Shown: piece after piece, positions 25,994 through 36,008 of the stretch
Layout of the letters: each line of letters begins with the position of its first letter
How positions within the stretch are numbered: the stretch's first letter is position 1
Assembly (NCBI RefSeq): GCF_900163695.1
Contig: NZ_FUIC01000027.1
Span: forward strand, 94,807-158,806
Length of the DNA stretch: 64,000 nt
Direction of reading: 5' to 3'
Origin: Gulosibacter sp. 10
GTDB taxonomy: Bacteria > Actinomycetota > Actinomycetes > Actinomycetales > Microbacteriaceae
Position numbers and translations under genes: made by a program
The notes under the pieces: generated by a model
What the model was told of the DNA's origin: nothing
Seen by the model: the letters and a program-made list of their open reading frames with translations, nothing else
The model's database searches: none

Positions 25994-28900
25994 TTGGGCG
26001 CCAACGACCAGTTCGTGCATCTGCACAACCACACCGAGTACTCCATGCTCGACGGCGCGGCGAAGATCGACGAGCTGATCAAGACCGCCGCGGAGATGGG
26101 CATGCCGGCCATCGCCACGACCGACCACGGCAACATGTTCTCGGCGTACGAGTTCTACCGCACGGCGAAGAAGTACGACATCAAGCCGATCATCGGCACG
26201 GAGGCCTATCTCACCCCGGGCACGCACCGCGGCGACAAGTCCCGGGTGCAGTGGGGCAACGGCGGCGGCGACGACGTCTCGGGCGGCGGCGCCTACACGC
26301 ACATGACGATGGTCGCGGAGACCACGGAGGGGATGCACAACCTCTTCCGGCTCTCGAGCTACGCCTCGATCGAGGGCCAGTACTTCAAGCCCCGGATGGA
26401 CCGCGAGCTGCTGCAGCGGTACGCGAAGGGCGTGATCGCGACCACCGGCTGCCCCTCGGGCGAGGTGCAGACCCGGCTGCGGCTCGGCCAGTGGGACGCG
26501 GCCGTCAAGGCGGCGGGGGAGTTCCAGGACATCTTCGGGAAGGAGAACTTCTTCCTCGAGCTGATGGACCACGGCATCTCCATCGAGCGGCGGGTGCGCG
26601 ACGACCTGCTCAAGCTCGGCAAGCACCTCGACATCCGCCCGCTCGTGACGAACGACCTCCACTACACGCACAAGGAGGACGCGGTGCACCAGGAGGCGCT
26701 GCTGTGCGTGCAGTCGGGCTCGACCCTCGACGACCCGCACCGGTTCAAGTTCGACGGCGAGGGGTACTACCTCAAGTCGGCGGAGCAGATGCGGCACCTG
26801 TGGTCCGATTTCCCCGAGGCCTGCGACGAGACGCTCGCGATCGCCGAGCGCTGCACCGCGGAGTTCGACGAGTCGGCGAACTACATGCCCCGCTTCCCGG
26901 TGCCCGAGGGGCACACCGAGGCGAGCTGGTTCCACGAGGAGGTGCAGCGCGGGCTGCACTACCGCTACGGCGAGACCATCCCCGACGAGTCGCAGGCCCA
27001 GGCGGACTACGAGACCGGCATCATCACCCAGATGGGCTTCCCGGGGTACTTCCTGGTCGTCGCCGACTACATCCAGTGGGCCAAGGACAACGGCATCCGG
27101 GTGGGCCCGGGCCGCGGCTCCGGCGCCGGCTCGATGTGCGCCTACGCGCTGCGGATCACCGACCTCGACCCGCTCCAGCACGGCCTCTTCTTCGAGCGCT
27201 TCCTCAACCCGGACCGCGTCTCGATGCCCGACTTCGACATCGACTTCGACGACCGCCGGCGCTCCGAGGTGATCCGCTACGTCACCGAGAAGTACGGCGA
27301 CGAGCGCGTCGCCCAGATCGTGACGTACGGCACGATCAAGTCGAAGCAGGCGCTCAAGGACGCCTCGCGCGTGCTCGGCTACCCGTTCTCGGTGGGCGAC
27401 CAGCTCACCAAGGCGATGCCGGACGCGGTCATGGGCAAGGACATCCCCCTCGCCGGCGTCTACGACCCGGACCACGAGCGGTACAAGGAGGCCGGGGAGA
27501 TGCGCGCCGTCATCGACGCGAACCCCGACTTCCAGAAGGTCTTCGAGACCGCCAAGGGCCTCGAGGGGCTGAAGCGCCAGTGGGGCGTGCACGCCGCCGG
27601 CGTGATCATGTCCTCGGAGCCGATCATCGACGTGATCCCGCTCATGAAGCGCGAGCAGGACGGCCAGATCGTCACGCAGTTCGACTACCCCTCCTGCGAG
27701 TCGCTCGGCCTGATCAAGATGGACTTCCTCGGGCTGCGGAACCTCACGATCCTGTCGGACGCCATCGAGAACATCGAGGACAACCGGGACGAGACGATCG
27801 ACCTCGAGACGCTGCCGCTCGAGGACGAGGGCACCTACCAGCTGCTGAGCCGCGGCGACACGCTCGGTGTCTTCCAGCTCGACGGCGACGGGCTCCGGAG
27901 CCTGCTGCGGCTCATGAAGCCGGACAGCTTCGAGGACGTCTCGGCGACGATCGCGCTCTACCGCCCCGGGCCCATGGGCGCGAACTCGCACACGAACTAC
28001 GCGATGCGCAAGAACGGGCAGCAGCAGATCACGCCCATCCACCCCGAGCTCGAGGAGCCGCTCAAGGAGATCCTCGCCGAGTCCTACGGCCTCATCATCT
28101 ACCAGGAGCAGGTGATGGCCATCGCGCAGAAGGTGGCGGGCTACTCGCTGGGACAGGCAGACCTGCTCCGCCGGGCGATGGGCAAGAAGAAGAAGGCCGA
28201 GCTGGACAAGCAGTTCGACCGCTTCAAGCAGGGCATGAACGACAACGGCTTCTCGGACGCCGCCGTCCAGGCGCTGTGGGACATCCTGCTGCCCTTCTCG
28301 GACTACGCCTTCAACAAGGCGCACTCGGCGGCCTACGGCGTCGTGTCCTTCTGGACCGGCTACCTCAAATGCCACTACGGCCCCGAGTACATGGCCGCGC
28401 TGCTCACCTCGGTGGGCGACTCGCGCGACAAGCTCGCGGAGTACCTCAACGAGTGCCGGCACATGAAGATCCAGGTGCTCGCCCCCGATGTGAACGAGTC
28501 GACGCTGCGCTTCCGCGCGGTCGGCCAGGACATCCGCTTCGGGCTGGGCGCCGTGCGCAACGTCGGCGCCCAGGTCGTGGCCGACATCGTCCGCGAGCGC
28601 GAGGAGCACGGCAAGTTCGCCTCCTTCCACGACTTCCTCAAACGCGTATCGCTGAACGTGCTGAACCGTCGCACCGTCGAATCGCTCATCAAGGCCGGGG
28701 CCTTCGACTCGATGGGGTACACGCGCCGGGCCCTCGTCGAGATCCACGAGTCGGCCATCGACGCCGCCGTCTCGCGCAAGCGCAACGAGGCCCACGGCCA
28801 GGTCGACCTCTTCGCCGGCCTCATGGAGTTCGAGGAGGAGGAATCGGTCGTCCCCGCGCGTCCCGAGTTCACGCGGCGCGACAAGCTCGCCTTCGAGCGG

Positions 28901-29500
28901 GACATGCTCGGCCTGTACGTCTCGGACCACCCCCTCAAGGGGCTCGAGGTCGAGCTCTCGAAGCTCAGCGCGATGCCCATCCTCAACCTGCTCGGCGACA
29001 CGACCGTGCGCGATGGCGAGCAGGTGCAGATCGCGGGGCTCATCACGACGGTGCAGCATCGCATCGCCCGCAATTCCGGCAACCCCTACGCGCTCGTGAC
29101 GGTCGAGGACTTCGGCGGCGAGATCACCGTGATGTTCCTCGGCAAGACCTACCTCGAATACCAGGCCGAGCTGCAGAGCGACGCCATCGCGGTGGTCCGC
29201 GGGCGGGCGCAGCATCGCGACGACGGGCTGAACATCACCGCGCAGGGGCTGACGATCCCCAACCTCTCGGTGGGGGAGGACCGCCCCGTCACGCTCACGA
29301 TCCCCGATACCCGGGCCACCGAGACGCTCGTGCAGGGCCTCGACGAGCTGCTGCGCCGCAACGCGGGCGAATCGGAGGTGCTGCTGCGGCTGCAGACGCC
29401 GCAGTCGATCCGCAAGTTCGAGCTGCCGCACCGGGTCGAGGCGGGCTCGGCGCTGTTCTCCGAGCTCGCCGCGCTGCTCGGACCGGGATGCGTGGAGTAG
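25994..29500 (+). CDS. dnaE: DNA polymerase III subunit alpha (replicative)
   Basis: The 1168-residue protein is a DnaE1-type C-family polymerase, the replicative catalytic subunit. An N-terminal PHP domain begins FVHLHNHTEYSMLDG, which keeps the His pattern of actinobacterial DnaE1 proofreading PHP domains. The polymerase active site contains GPGRGSGAGS and the catalytic Asp cluster PDFDIDFDDRRR. Then come the FNKAHSAAYG block, helix-hairpin-helix and a C-terminal OB fold (VQIAGLITTVQHR). TTG start with GGAGG 8 nt upstream. The length is typical for DnaE1 and excludes DnaE2. Confidence 0.97.
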   Translation: MGANDQFVHLHNHTEYSMLDGAAKIDELIKTAAEMGMPAIATTDHGNMFSAYEFYRTAKKYDIKPIIGTEAYLTPGTHRGDKSRVQWGNGGGDDVSGGGAYTHMTMVAETTEGMHNLFRLSSYASIEGQYFKPRMDRELLQRYAKGVIATTGCPSGEVQTRLRLGQWDAAVKAAGEFQDIFGKENFFLELMDHGISIERRVRDDLLKLGKHLDIRPLVTNDLHYTHKEDAVHQEALLCVQSGSTLDDPHRFKFDGEGYYLKSAEQMRHLWSDFPEACDETLAIAERCTAEFDESANYMPRFPVPEGHTEASWFHEEVQRGLHYRYGETIPDESQAQADYETGIITQMGFPGYFLVVADYIQWAKDNGIRVGPGRGSGAGSMCAYALRITDLDPLQHGLFFERFLNPDRVSMPDFDIDFDDRRRSEVIRYVTEKYGDERVAQIVTYGTIKSKQALKDASRVLGYPFSVGDQLTKAMPDAVMGKDIPLAGVYDPDHERYKEAGEMRAVIDANPDFQKVFETAKGLEGLKRQWGVHAAGVIMSSEPIIDVIPLMKREQDGQIVTQFDYPSCESLGLIKMDFLGLRNLTILSDAIENIEDNRDETIDLETLPLEDEGTYQLLSRGDTLGVFQLDGDGLRSLLRLMKPDSFEDVSATIALYRPGPMGANSHTNYAMRKNGQQQITPIHPELEEPLKEILAESYGLIIYQEQVMAIAQKVAGYSLGQADLLRRAMGKKKKAELDKQFDRFKQGMNDNGFSDAAVQALWDILLPFSDYAFNKAHSAAYGVVSFWTGYLKCHYGPEYMAALLTSVGDSRDKLAEYLNECRHMKIQVLAPDVNESTLRFRAVGQDIRFGLGAVRNVGAQVVADIVREREEHGKFASFHDFLKRVSLNVLNRRTVESLIKAGAFDSMGYTRRALVEIHESAIDAAVSRKRNEAHGQVDLFAGLMEFEEEESVVPARPEFTRRDKLAFERDMLGLYVSDHPLKGLEVELSKLSAMPILNLLGDTTVRDGEQVQIAGLITTVQHRIARNSGNPYALVTVEDFGGEITVMFLGKTYLEYQAELQSDAIAVVRGRAQHRDDGLNITAQGLTIPNLSVGEDRPVTLTIPDTRATETLVQGLDELLRRNAGESEVLLRLQTPQSIRKFELPHRVEAGSALFSELAALLGPGCVE

Positions 29501-29523
29501 GGGCGGAGGCGCCTCGTCGCGCA

Positions 29524-29529
29524 TAGAAT
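29524..29529 (+). promoter_or_regulatory. -10 hexamer of the hisD promoter
   Basis: TAGAAT ends 9 nt before the first of two adjacent ATG codons of hisD. No ribosome binding site is present, so the transcript is leaderless or nearly so. Confidence 0.5.
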
Positions 29530-29538
29530 GGGGTCATC

Positions 29539-30879
29539 ATGATGCAGACGATCGATCTGCGCGGCCGTGACCTCTCCACGAGCGAGCTGCGCGCCACCCT
29601 TCCCCGCCCCGAGCTCGACGTGACGGAGGCCCTCGAGGGGGCGACCAGCCTCATCCGGGACGTGTGGGAGCGCGGGGAGTCGGCGCTCCTCGAGCAGGCC
29701 GAGCGCTTCGACCGGGCCCGTCCCGAGCGCATCCGCGCCGAGCGCGCCGAGATCGACCGCGCCGTGGCGGAGCTCGACGGCGAGGTGCGCGCGGCCCTCG
29801 AGGAGATGATCGCCAGGGTCCGCAAGGGCTCGGCGGCGCAGGTGCCGCCGCCGGTGCGGACCGAGCTCGCCCCCGGCGCGGTGATCGAGCAGCGCTGGGA
29901 GCCGGTCGAACGGGTCGGACTCTACGTGCCTGGCGGCAAGGCCGTCTACCCCTCCAGCGTGGTGATGAACGTCGTCTCGGCGCAGGCCGCCGGGGTGCGC
30001 TCGATCGCGATCGCCTCGCCGCCGCAGGCCGAGTTCGGCGGCGCGGTCCACCCCACCATCCTCGCCGCGGCGGGGCTGCTCGGCGTGCACGAGGTGTACG
30101 CGATGGGCGGTGCGGGCGCCGTCGGCGCCCTCGCGCACGGCGTGGCCTCGCTCGGGCTCGAGCCGGTGGACGTGGTCACCGGCCCCGGCAACGTGTGGGT
30201 GGCGGCCGCCAAGCGCGCCGTCTCGTCCGTGGTGGGCATCGACGCCGAGGCCGGGCCGACGGAGGTGCTGATCATCGCGGACGGCACGGCCGACGTCGAG
30301 CTCGTCGCCGCCGACCTGCTCGGGCAGGCGGAGCACGACGAGCTGGCCTCGGCCGTGCTCGTCACCGACGACGCCGCGTTCGCCGGGCGCGTGGACGAGG
30401 CGGTCGAGCGGATCACCGGCGCGACCAAGCACCGCGATCGCGCGGAGGCCTCGCTGCGGGGACGCCAGTCGGCGCTCGTGCTCGTCGACGACCTCGCCGA
30501 GGCGGCCCGGGTCTCGAACGCCTACGGCCCCGAGCACCTCGAGATCCAGACGGCGGACGACGAGTCCGTGCTCGCGGGCATCACGAGCGCCGGCGCGATC
30601 TTCATGGGCCCCTATTCCCCGGTGCCGCTCGGCGACTACATCGCGGGCTCGAACCACGTGCTCCCCACGGGCGGCCAGGCGATCCACTCGTCGGGCCTCG
30701 GCGCGCACACCTTCCTGCGGGCCCAGCAGGTGATCCGCTACGACCGCGCCGCCCTCGACGCCGTGCGCGGACACGTGCGCGCGATCGCGGTCGCCGAGGA
30801 CCTGCCCGCCCACGCCGACGGCGTCGACGCCCGGTACGGGGAGGGCCCCGCCGCCGCGCGCTCCGACACCGGCAACTGA
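29539..30879 (+). CDS. hisD: Histidinol dehydrogenase
   Basis: The 446-residue zinc enzyme oxidises L-histidinol to L-histidine in two NAD-dependent steps. [19 protein letters not shown], the [13 protein letters not shown] block, [12 protein letters not shown] and [21 protein letters not shown] are family signatures and carry the active-site Glu/His residues and zinc ligands. It stands apart from other his genes here. The start is one of two consecutive ATG codons. nrdR follows after 13 bp, so the two may be cotranscribed. Confidence 0.96.
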   Translation: MMQTIDLRGRDLSTSELRATLPRPELDVTEALEGATSLIRDVWERGESALLEQAERFDRARPERIRAERAEIDRAVAELDGEVRAALEEMIARVRKGSAAQVPPPVRTELAPGAVIEQRWEPVERVGLYVPGGKAVYPSSVVMNVVSAQAAGVRSIAIASPPQAEFGGAVHPTILAAAGLLGVHEVYAMGGAGAVGALAHGVASLGLEPVDVVTGPGNVWVAAAKRAVSSVVGIDAEAGPTEVLIIADGTADVELVAADLLGQAEHDELASAVLVTDDAAFAGRVDEAVERITGATKHRDRAEASLRGRQSALVLVDDLAEAARVSNAYGPEHLEIQTADDESVLAGITSAGAIFMGPYSPVPLGDYIAGSNHVLPTGGQAIHSSGLGAHTFLRAQQVIRYDRAALDAVRGHVRAIAVAEDLPAHADGVDARYGEGPAAARSDTGN

Positions 30880-30892
30880 CGAGGAGACCCCT

Positions 30893-31402
30893 GTGCACTG
30901 CCCCTTCTGCCGACACGACGACTCGCGCGTGGTGGATTCGCGCCTCATCGACGACGGGAACGCGATCAGGCGGCGACGCCAGTGCCCGAACTGCTCCAAG
31001 CGCTTCTCGACCATCGAGACCGCCAGTCTCAACGTGATCAAGCGCACCGGGGTCGCCGAGCCCTTCTCGCGCGACAAGGTGGTCTCGGGGGTGCGGAAGG
31101 CCTGCCAGGGTCGCCCCGTCACCGACGCCGATCTCGCCCAGCTCGCCCAGAAGGTCGAGGAGCGCATCCGCGCGAGCGGCAGCTCGCAGGTCGAGGCCAA
31201 CGACATCGGCCTCGCGATCCTGCCCTTCCTCCGGGAGCTCGACGACGTGGCCTATCTGCGATTCGCCAGCGTGTACCAGAGCTTCGCCTCGGTCGAGGAC
31301 TTCGAGCAGGCCATCGACCGGCTGAAGACCGACGGCCTCACCCCCAAGTACGCGAACGAGGATCTCGACGACGAAGCCGTCGATGACGCCGCCGATCGCT
31401 GA
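30893..31402 (+). CDS. nrdR: Transcriptional repressor of ribonucleotide reductase genes
   Basis: The 169-residue NrdR has an N-terminal zinc ribbon (C3, C6, C31, C34) followed by an ATP-cone domain ([20 protein letters not shown]). It senses ATP/dATP and represses nrd operons. GTG start with GAGGAG upstream. It lies 13 bp after hisD and 31 bp before pyrD. Confidence 0.95.
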   Translation: MHCPFCRHDDSRVVDSRLIDDGNAIRRRRQCPNCSKRFSTIETASLNVIKRTGVAEPFSRDKVVSGVRKACQGRPVTDADLAQLAQKVEERIRASGSSQVEANDIGLAILPFLRELDDVAYLRFASVYQSFASVEDFEQAIDRLKTDGLTPKYANEDLDDEAVDDAADR

Positions 31403-31433
31403 CCGACCCCGACAACGAAGGACTCCTCCGACC

Positions 31434-32480
31434 GTGCTGACCCGTGGAGCGCGCTGCGCCTATCGAATCGTCTTCAACTCGGTGCTCCGGCGCATGGACG
31501 CCGAGCGCGCGCACGCCTTCGCGGCGAACGTGATCCGCATGATCGGCGGCAACGCGATCCTGCGCCGGCTCGCGACCGCGGTCGCGCGGCCCGACCCGTC
31601 GCTGCGGGTGCGCGCGCTGGGGCTCGAGTTCCCCTCGCCGTTCGGCCTCGCGGCCGGGTTCGACAAGAACGCCGCCATGATCGACGGGCTCGCCGCGATC
31701 GGGTTCGGGCACGTGGAGGTGGGCACCGTCACCCCGCTCGCGCAGCCGGGCAACCCCCGGCCCCGCATGTACCGCATCCCGCGCGACCGCGCGCTCATCA
31801 ACCGGATGGGCTTCAACAACGACGGCGCGCAGGCCGCCGCGGACGCGGTGGGGAGGCGACGTACCGACAGCGCGATCGTCGGCGTCAACATCGGCAAGAA
31901 CAAGGCGACGCCCGCCGAGCGGGCGGTGGACGACTACGTCGCGGCGGCCAGGGCGGTGCGGGCCGTCGCCGACTACCTCGTGATCAACGTCTCCTCGCCG
32001 AACACCCCGGGGCTGCGCGGCCTGCAGGAGCTCGACGCGCTCGAGCCGATCCTGCGCGAGACGAAGGCCGCGGCGGAGGGCGTGCCGCTGCTGCTGAAGA
32101 TCGCGCCGGACCTCGAGGACGAGGCGATCCGCCGCATCTGCGGGCTCGTGGTCGAGGTCGGCCTCGACGGGCTGATCGCGACCAACACCACGATCGCGCG
32201 CGAGCCCCTCAGCGAACGGGCGCGCGTGGTCGAGGCCTACGGCGCCGGCGGGCTGTCGGGGCGGCCCCTGCGCCGGCGCTCGCTCGAGGTGCTCGAGGTG
32301 GTCCGGGCGGCGCTGCCCGAGGACTGCTGCATCATCTCCGCCGGCGGGGTGACGGACGCCCACGACGTCCGGGAGCGCCTCGAGGCCGGCGCGACGCTCG
32401 TGCAGGGCTTCACCGCGTTCATCTACGAGGGCCCGCTGTGGGCGGCCTCGATCAACCGCGGGCTCGTCGGGAAGCGCTGA
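31434..32480 (+). CDS. pyrD: Dihydroorotate dehydrogenase (quinone), class 2
   Basis: The FMN enzyme of 348 residues oxidises dihydroorotate to orotate with menaquinone/quinone as acceptor in pyrimidine synthesis. GLAAGFDKNAAMIDGL, GTVTPLAQPGNPRPR, NRMGFNNDGA, the catalytic Ser in NVSSPNTPGLRGLQ and TNTTIAR are class 2 hallmarks, and the N-terminal amphipathic helix that contacts the membrane is present. I prefer the GTG at 31434 because class 2 PyrD starts just before this helix. An in-frame ATG at 31383 inside nrdR would add 17 unconserved residues. Confidence 0.94.
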   Translation: MLTRGARCAYRIVFNSVLRRMDAERAHAFAANVIRMIGGNAILRRLATAVARPDPSLRVRALGLEFPSPFGLAAGFDKNAAMIDGLAAIGFGHVEVGTVTPLAQPGNPRPRMYRIPRDRALINRMGFNNDGAQAAADAVGRRRTDSAIVGVNIGKNKATPAERAVDDYVAAARAVRAVADYLVINVSSPNTPGLRGLQELDALEPILRETKAAAEGVPLLLKIAPDLEDEAIRRICGLVVEVGLDGLIATNTTIAREPLSERARVVEAYGAGGLSGRPLRRRSLEVLEVVRAALPEDCCIISAGGVTDAHDVRERLEAGATLVQGFTAFIYEGPLWAASINRGLVGKR

Positions 32481-32486
32481 AGACAG

Positions 32487-32524
32487 GGGCGCGGGGCCGG
32501 TTCCCCCGAACCGGCCCCGCGCCC
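32487..32524. terminator. Bidirectional terminator between pyrD and the DUF3043 gene
   Basis: A perfect 17-bp inverted repeat (32487-32503 with 32508-32524) with a CCCC loop lies in the 55-bp gap between two convergent genes. It has no T-run on either strand, but the stem is very stable. Confidence 0.75.
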
Positions 32525-32535
32525 GCGCCCCGGAC

Positions 32536-33120
32536 TCAGCGGCCCGTGAACTCGACCTTCGTGAAGCGCTTGACCTGCGGCTTGGGCATGCGCATGAACC
32601 GCATCTGCATCGATCGCCCGACGGCGCCGAGGATGAAGCCCTTCTCGACGCGGTCCTGGCCCACCACCTCGGCCACGCGCTTGCGGACGATCCGGCCGTA
32701 GACGATGCCCTCGATGATGCAGACCGCGAGGAAGGACCAGATGAAGGCCATGGCCCAGATCGCCGCGTACGTGGTGGGGAAGAACGTGGCGATGATCACG
32801 AGGAACATGAGCGGGATGAGCAGCTCTCCGAGGGTGAAGCGGGAATCGATGTAGTCCCGCAGGAACCGCTTCTGCGGGCCGCGCTCGTTCGGCCGCAGGT
32901 AGCGGTCGTCGCCGCGCGCCATCCCCTCGCGGGCCTCCGCCTGCTGCATGCGGGTCCTGGCCTGCGCCTGCCGGCGCGCCTCCTTGCGGTCCTCGGGCAC
33001 GAGCGGCCGGAAGTTGGCGGCCTGCGCGTCGCGACGGCGGGGCGTCGGCCCCTTCTTGCCGCTCCCGGACTTGGGGGCGTCCTGGGGGGTCTCCTCGCGT
33101 GCCGGTTCTTGCTTGGCCAT
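32536..33120 (-). CDS. DUF3043 membrane protein
   Basis: The 194-residue protein has a long charged cytoplasmic N-terminus rich in Lys, Arg and Gln. The conserved core RRRDAQAANFRPLVPEDRKEARR is followed by YLRPNERGPQKRFLRDYIDSRF. Two transmembrane helices follow at about 112-150, then a basic C-terminus. This is the pattern of actinobacterial DUF3043, whose function is unknown. The ATG at 33120 is preceded by AAGGA on the minus strand. It is convergent with pyrD. Confidence 0.85.
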   Translation of the reverse strand: MAKQEPAREETPQDAPKSGSGKKGPTPRRRDAQAANFRPLVPEDRKEARRQAQARTRMQQAEAREGMARGDDRYLRPNERGPQKRFLRDYIDSRFTLGELLIPLMFLVIIATFFPTTYAAIWAMAFIWSFLAVCIIEGIVYGRIVRKRVAEVVGQDRVEKGFILGAVGRSMQMRFMRMPKPQVKRFTKVEFTGR

Positions 33121-33448
33121 GAGTTCCTTCGTCGGTGATGGGAGGGAGAAAGCGGAAGGGCTGCGCCCGTAACCTCTCAAGCTTAACCCGTGGCGCGCGC
33201 CGCCCGGGGCGAGGGGCGAGCGCTCGCAGCGAACGCCGCCACTATCAGGTGCGGCGGCGCGAATCGACTCGGCCGGGCGAACATGACGCGGCATGACGCA
33301 GATGACGGCATGCGTCGCCGGATTACGTAACAATTCACCGGGCCGACGCGCGGCTTCCTAGGCTCTCACCAGCGCGGCGGACCGGATTCCGCCGCAGACG
33401 GTATCCACCACGCTCTCGGCTCGATCGCCGAAGGACCGGAAGGCTTCG
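33121..33448 (+). promoter_or_regulatory. Intergenic region upstream of the ABC/monooxygenase operon
   Basis: This 328-bp divergent region holds no gene. On the minus strand TAAGCT (about 33180-33185) could be the DUF3043 -10 box. On the plus strand three ATGACG direct repeats start at 33283, 33293 and 33302, with a related ATGCGTC at 33310, spaced 8-10 bp, which looks like an activator or repressor site. TAACAAT (33328-33334) is a possible -10. The leader then contains an 8-bp hairpin (33374-33381 with 33388-33395) and a GGAAGG site before the gene at 33449. I recognise no known riboswitch. Confidence 0.45.
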
Positions 33449-35044
33449 ATGACACATCGCACGCGCATCCTCACGACCGTGGCCGCCACCTCCGCGGCAA
33501 TGCTGCTGCTGGCCGGGTGCGGCGGCAACGGGGGCGGCGGGGGAGACGCCGCCGGCGAGCCGGTGCAGGGCGGCACGCTCGCGTTCGGCATCCCCGACGA
33601 CATGGGCTGCATCGACCCGCAGCAGGTCTCCAGCAACGACAACATCAACATGGCGAAGCAGACCGTGGCCTCGCTGACGGCGCAGGACCCGGAGACCTCC
33701 GAGATCGTCCCGTGGCTCGCCGAGGCGTGGGAGATCAACGACGACTCGACCGAGTTCACGTTCACCCTCAAGGAGGGGACGAGCTTCGCCGACGGCACGC
33801 CGATCGACGCCGAGGCCGTGAAGGCCAACCTCGAGGCGATCCAGGGGCTCGCCGAGGCCTCGCCGCTCGGGGCGACCTACCTCGAGGACCTCTCGGAGAT
33901 CGAGGTGGTCGACCCGCAGACGGTGACCATCCGCTTCGCGGAGCCCTCCGCCCAGTTCCTGCAGGCGACCAGCACGCACGCGCTCGGGCTGCTGAGCGTC
34001 GACTCGCTCGACCTCTCGCTCGAGGAGCGCTGCGCCGGCGACTACGTGGGCTCGGGGCCGTTCACGCTGGTGGAGTACACGCCCGAGAGCTCCGCGGAGT
34101 TCGCCGGCCGCGAGGACTACGCATGGGCCCCCGCCTACGCCGAGAACCAGGGCGCGCCCTATCTCGCGACCCTGCAGTTCACGGTCATCCCGGAGGCGTC
34201 CACGCTCACCGGCGCGCTGCAGTCGGATCAGATCCAGTCCTCGGCGAACATCTCCCCGCTCGACCAGCAGGTGCTGGCCGACGCCGGCTTCAGTCTCGAG
34301 AACCGGGCGAATCCCGGCATGGTCTACTCGTGGGTCCCGAACCACGACCACCCGGTCTCGGGCGACCCCGCCGTGCGCGAGGCGATGATCCACGCGCTCG
34401 ACCGCGACGCGTTCGTCGAGCTGCTCACCGAGGACGACCGCCCCGCGACCTCCCTGCTGTCCGACGTCACGCCGAACTACACCGACCACTCCGAGCTGCT
34501 CTCCCATGACTCCGGCCACGCCGAGCAGGTGCTCGAGGACGCGGGCTGGATCGAGGGCGAGGACGGCATCCGCGAACGCGACGGCGAACGGCTGACCTTC
34601 ACCGTGGACTACTGGCAGCCCACGACCGATCAGCTGCAGCTCATGCAGCAGCAGCTGCGCGAGGTCGGCATCGACATGCAGCTCAACCTCATCACCGTGT
34701 CCGAGATGTTCTCGACGATCAACGACGAGGGCAACACCGGCCAGTGGGCGAACCTGACCCGCGCCGACGCGGACGTGCTCCGCTCGAGCCTCGGGGACAA
34801 CGCGCTCTACACCAGCCACCGCGACAACCCCGAGGCGGACGGGCACATGATCGCGCAGTCCCAGATCACCGACCCCGAGGAGCGCCAGGTGGAGGTCGAC
34901 GCGGCGGTCGAGAGCTTCCTCGAGAACGCGGACGTCATCCCCGTGTTCCAGCTGTCGACCACGATCGCCTCGACCCCGACCACCCACGGCGTCTCGTTCG
35001 ACGGCTCGAGCCGCATCGAGTTCCAGAGCGCCTGGACGGAATAG
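33449..35044 (+). CDS. ABC transporter substrate-binding lipoprotein (family 5, Opp/Dpp/Nik type)
   Basis: The 531-residue exported lipoprotein has a lipobox LLAGC with Cys24, then a Gly-rich spacer. The mature fold is that of peptide/nickel/glutathione solute-binding proteins. GGTLAFGIPDD, the early LAEAWEINDDSTEFTFTLKEGTSFADGTPI block and the late repeat of AVREAMIHALDRDAF are family features. It captures the substrate for the permeases encoded next. Ligand cannot be named: these proteins bind peptides, opines, metals or small organics. Tight linkage to two flavin monooxygenase genes suggests a non-peptide organic compound. I recall a curated subfamily that pairs such a binding protein with a luciferase-like monooxygenase (Klebsiella KPN_01854/01858), but cannot verify membership here. 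Confidence 0.9.
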   Translation: MTHRTRILTTVAATSAAMLLLAGCGGNGGGGGDAAGEPVQGGTLAFGIPDDMGCIDPQQVSSNDNINMAKQTVASLTAQDPETSEIVPWLAEAWEINDDSTEFTFTLKEGTSFADGTPIDAEAVKANLEAIQGLAEASPLGATYLEDLSEIEVVDPQTVTIRFAEPSAQFLQATSTHALGLLSVDSLDLSLEERCAGDYVGSGPFTLVEYTPESSAEFAGREDYAWAPAYAENQGAPYLATLQFTVIPEASTLTGALQSDQIQSSANISPLDQQVLADAGFSLENRANPGMVYSWVPNHDHPVSGDPAVREAMIHALDRDAFVELLTEDDRPATSLLSDVTPNYTDHSELLSHDSGHAEQVLEDAGWIEGEDGIRERDGERLTFTVDYWQPTTDQLQLMQQQLREVGIDMQLNLITVSEMFSTINDEGNTGQWANLTRADADVLRSSLGDNALYTSHRDNPEADGHMIAQSQITDPEERQVEVDAAVESFLENADVIPVFQLSTTIASTPTTHGVSFDGSSRIEFQSAWTE

Positions 35045-35047
35045 CGG

Positions 35048-35992
35048 ATGGCGGGATACATCCTCCGACGAGTCGGATTCGGCCTCTTCATCGTGTGGGC
35101 CGCGTTCACCATCGTCTTCGGGATCCTCTACCTGCTGCCGGGCGACCCGGTCGCCGCCGCGGTGGGCGCCTCCGGGGTGGGCAGCGAGGCGGCGATCGAG
35201 CAGCGCCGCGAGGAGCTCGGCTTCAACCGGCCCTGGTACGAGCAGTACTTCTCGGCCCTCGTCGCCGCGATCACGGGCGGCTTCGGGCGGACCATCGCCA
35301 CGAACGAGGTCGCGCTCGACGTCATCCTCCGGGCCCTGCCCAACACGCTGCAGCTCGCGGGCCTCGCACTCGTGTTCACCGTGGTCATCGGGGTGGGCGT
35401 CGCGGTGCTCGCGACCCTGCCTCGCGCCGGGTGGCTGCGCCGGCTCATCGCCGGGCTGCCGCCGGTGGCGGTCGCGATCCCGACCTTCTGGCTCGGCATC
35501 GTGCTGCTTCAGGTGTTCTCCTTCGGGCTGGGCTGGTTCCCGGCCTTCGACCGCAACGACTTCCCCTCGCTCGTGCTGCCGGCGCTCACGCTCGGCATCG
35601 CGACCGGCTCGTACCTCGCGCAGGTGCTGACGGCCGGGCTCCGCACGGAGATGGCCTCGCCCTATATCGAGCAGGTGCGCGCCAAGGGCGCCTCCCGCAG
35701 CCGTCAGGTGTTCGGCCACGCCCTCCGCAACGCCGCCCTCCCCGGCCTGAACATCGCAGGCGTGCTCGTCGGGGGCCTCGTCGGGGGCACCGTGGTGACC
35801 GAGACCGTGTTCTCGCGCGACGGTCTGGGACGGGTGATGATCGATGCGGTGAACAAGCAGGAGACCCCGATCGTGCTGGGGGTCGTGGTGCTCGCGGCCG
35901 TCACCTTCGTGATCGTCACGCTGCTCGTCGACCTCATCACCCCGCTCATCGACCGCCGCATCGTCGTCCGCGCGCAGCGGGCGAGCGCCTAG
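35048..35992 (+). CDS. ABC transporter permease (DppB/OppB type)
   Basis: This 314-residue permease has about six transmembrane helices. The N-terminal block MAGYILRRVGFGLFIVWAAFTI and the periplasmic LLPGDPVAAA are typical of DppB-type subunits. The EAA loop is the segment QVRAKGASRSRQVFGHALRNAALPG, which contacts the ATPase. Starts 3 bp after the binding-protein stop. Forms the channel with the next gene product. Confidence 0.92.
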   Translation: MAGYILRRVGFGLFIVWAAFTIVFGILYLLPGDPVAAAVGASGVGSEAAIEQRREELGFNRPWYEQYFSALVAAITGGFGRTIATNEVALDVILRALPNTLQLAGLALVFTVVIGVGVAVLATLPRAGWLRRLIAGLPPVAVAIPTFWLGIVLLQVFSFGLGWFPAFDRNDFPSLVLPALTLGIATGSYLAQVLTAGLRTEMASPYIEQVRAKGASRSRQVFGHALRNAALPGLNIAGVLVGGLVGGTVVTETVFSRDGLGRVMIDAVNKQETPIVLGVVVLAAVTFVIVTLLVDLITPLIDRRIVVRAQRASA

Positions 35993-36008
35993 GAACGGAG
36001 GGAAGACC

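Noticed and set aside
25922-29524. A 1200-codon open frame on the minus strand across dnaE
   Set aside because: It is the antisense shadow of a GC-rich coding sequence. It is rich in Arg, Val, His and Asp runs with no domain, while dnaE on the plus strand has full motifs.
33345-33448. A known riboswitch (SAM, cobalamin, TPP) in the leader of the ABC/monooxygenase operon
   Set aside because: Only one 8-bp hairpin is evident and I find none of the conserved cores of these classes.
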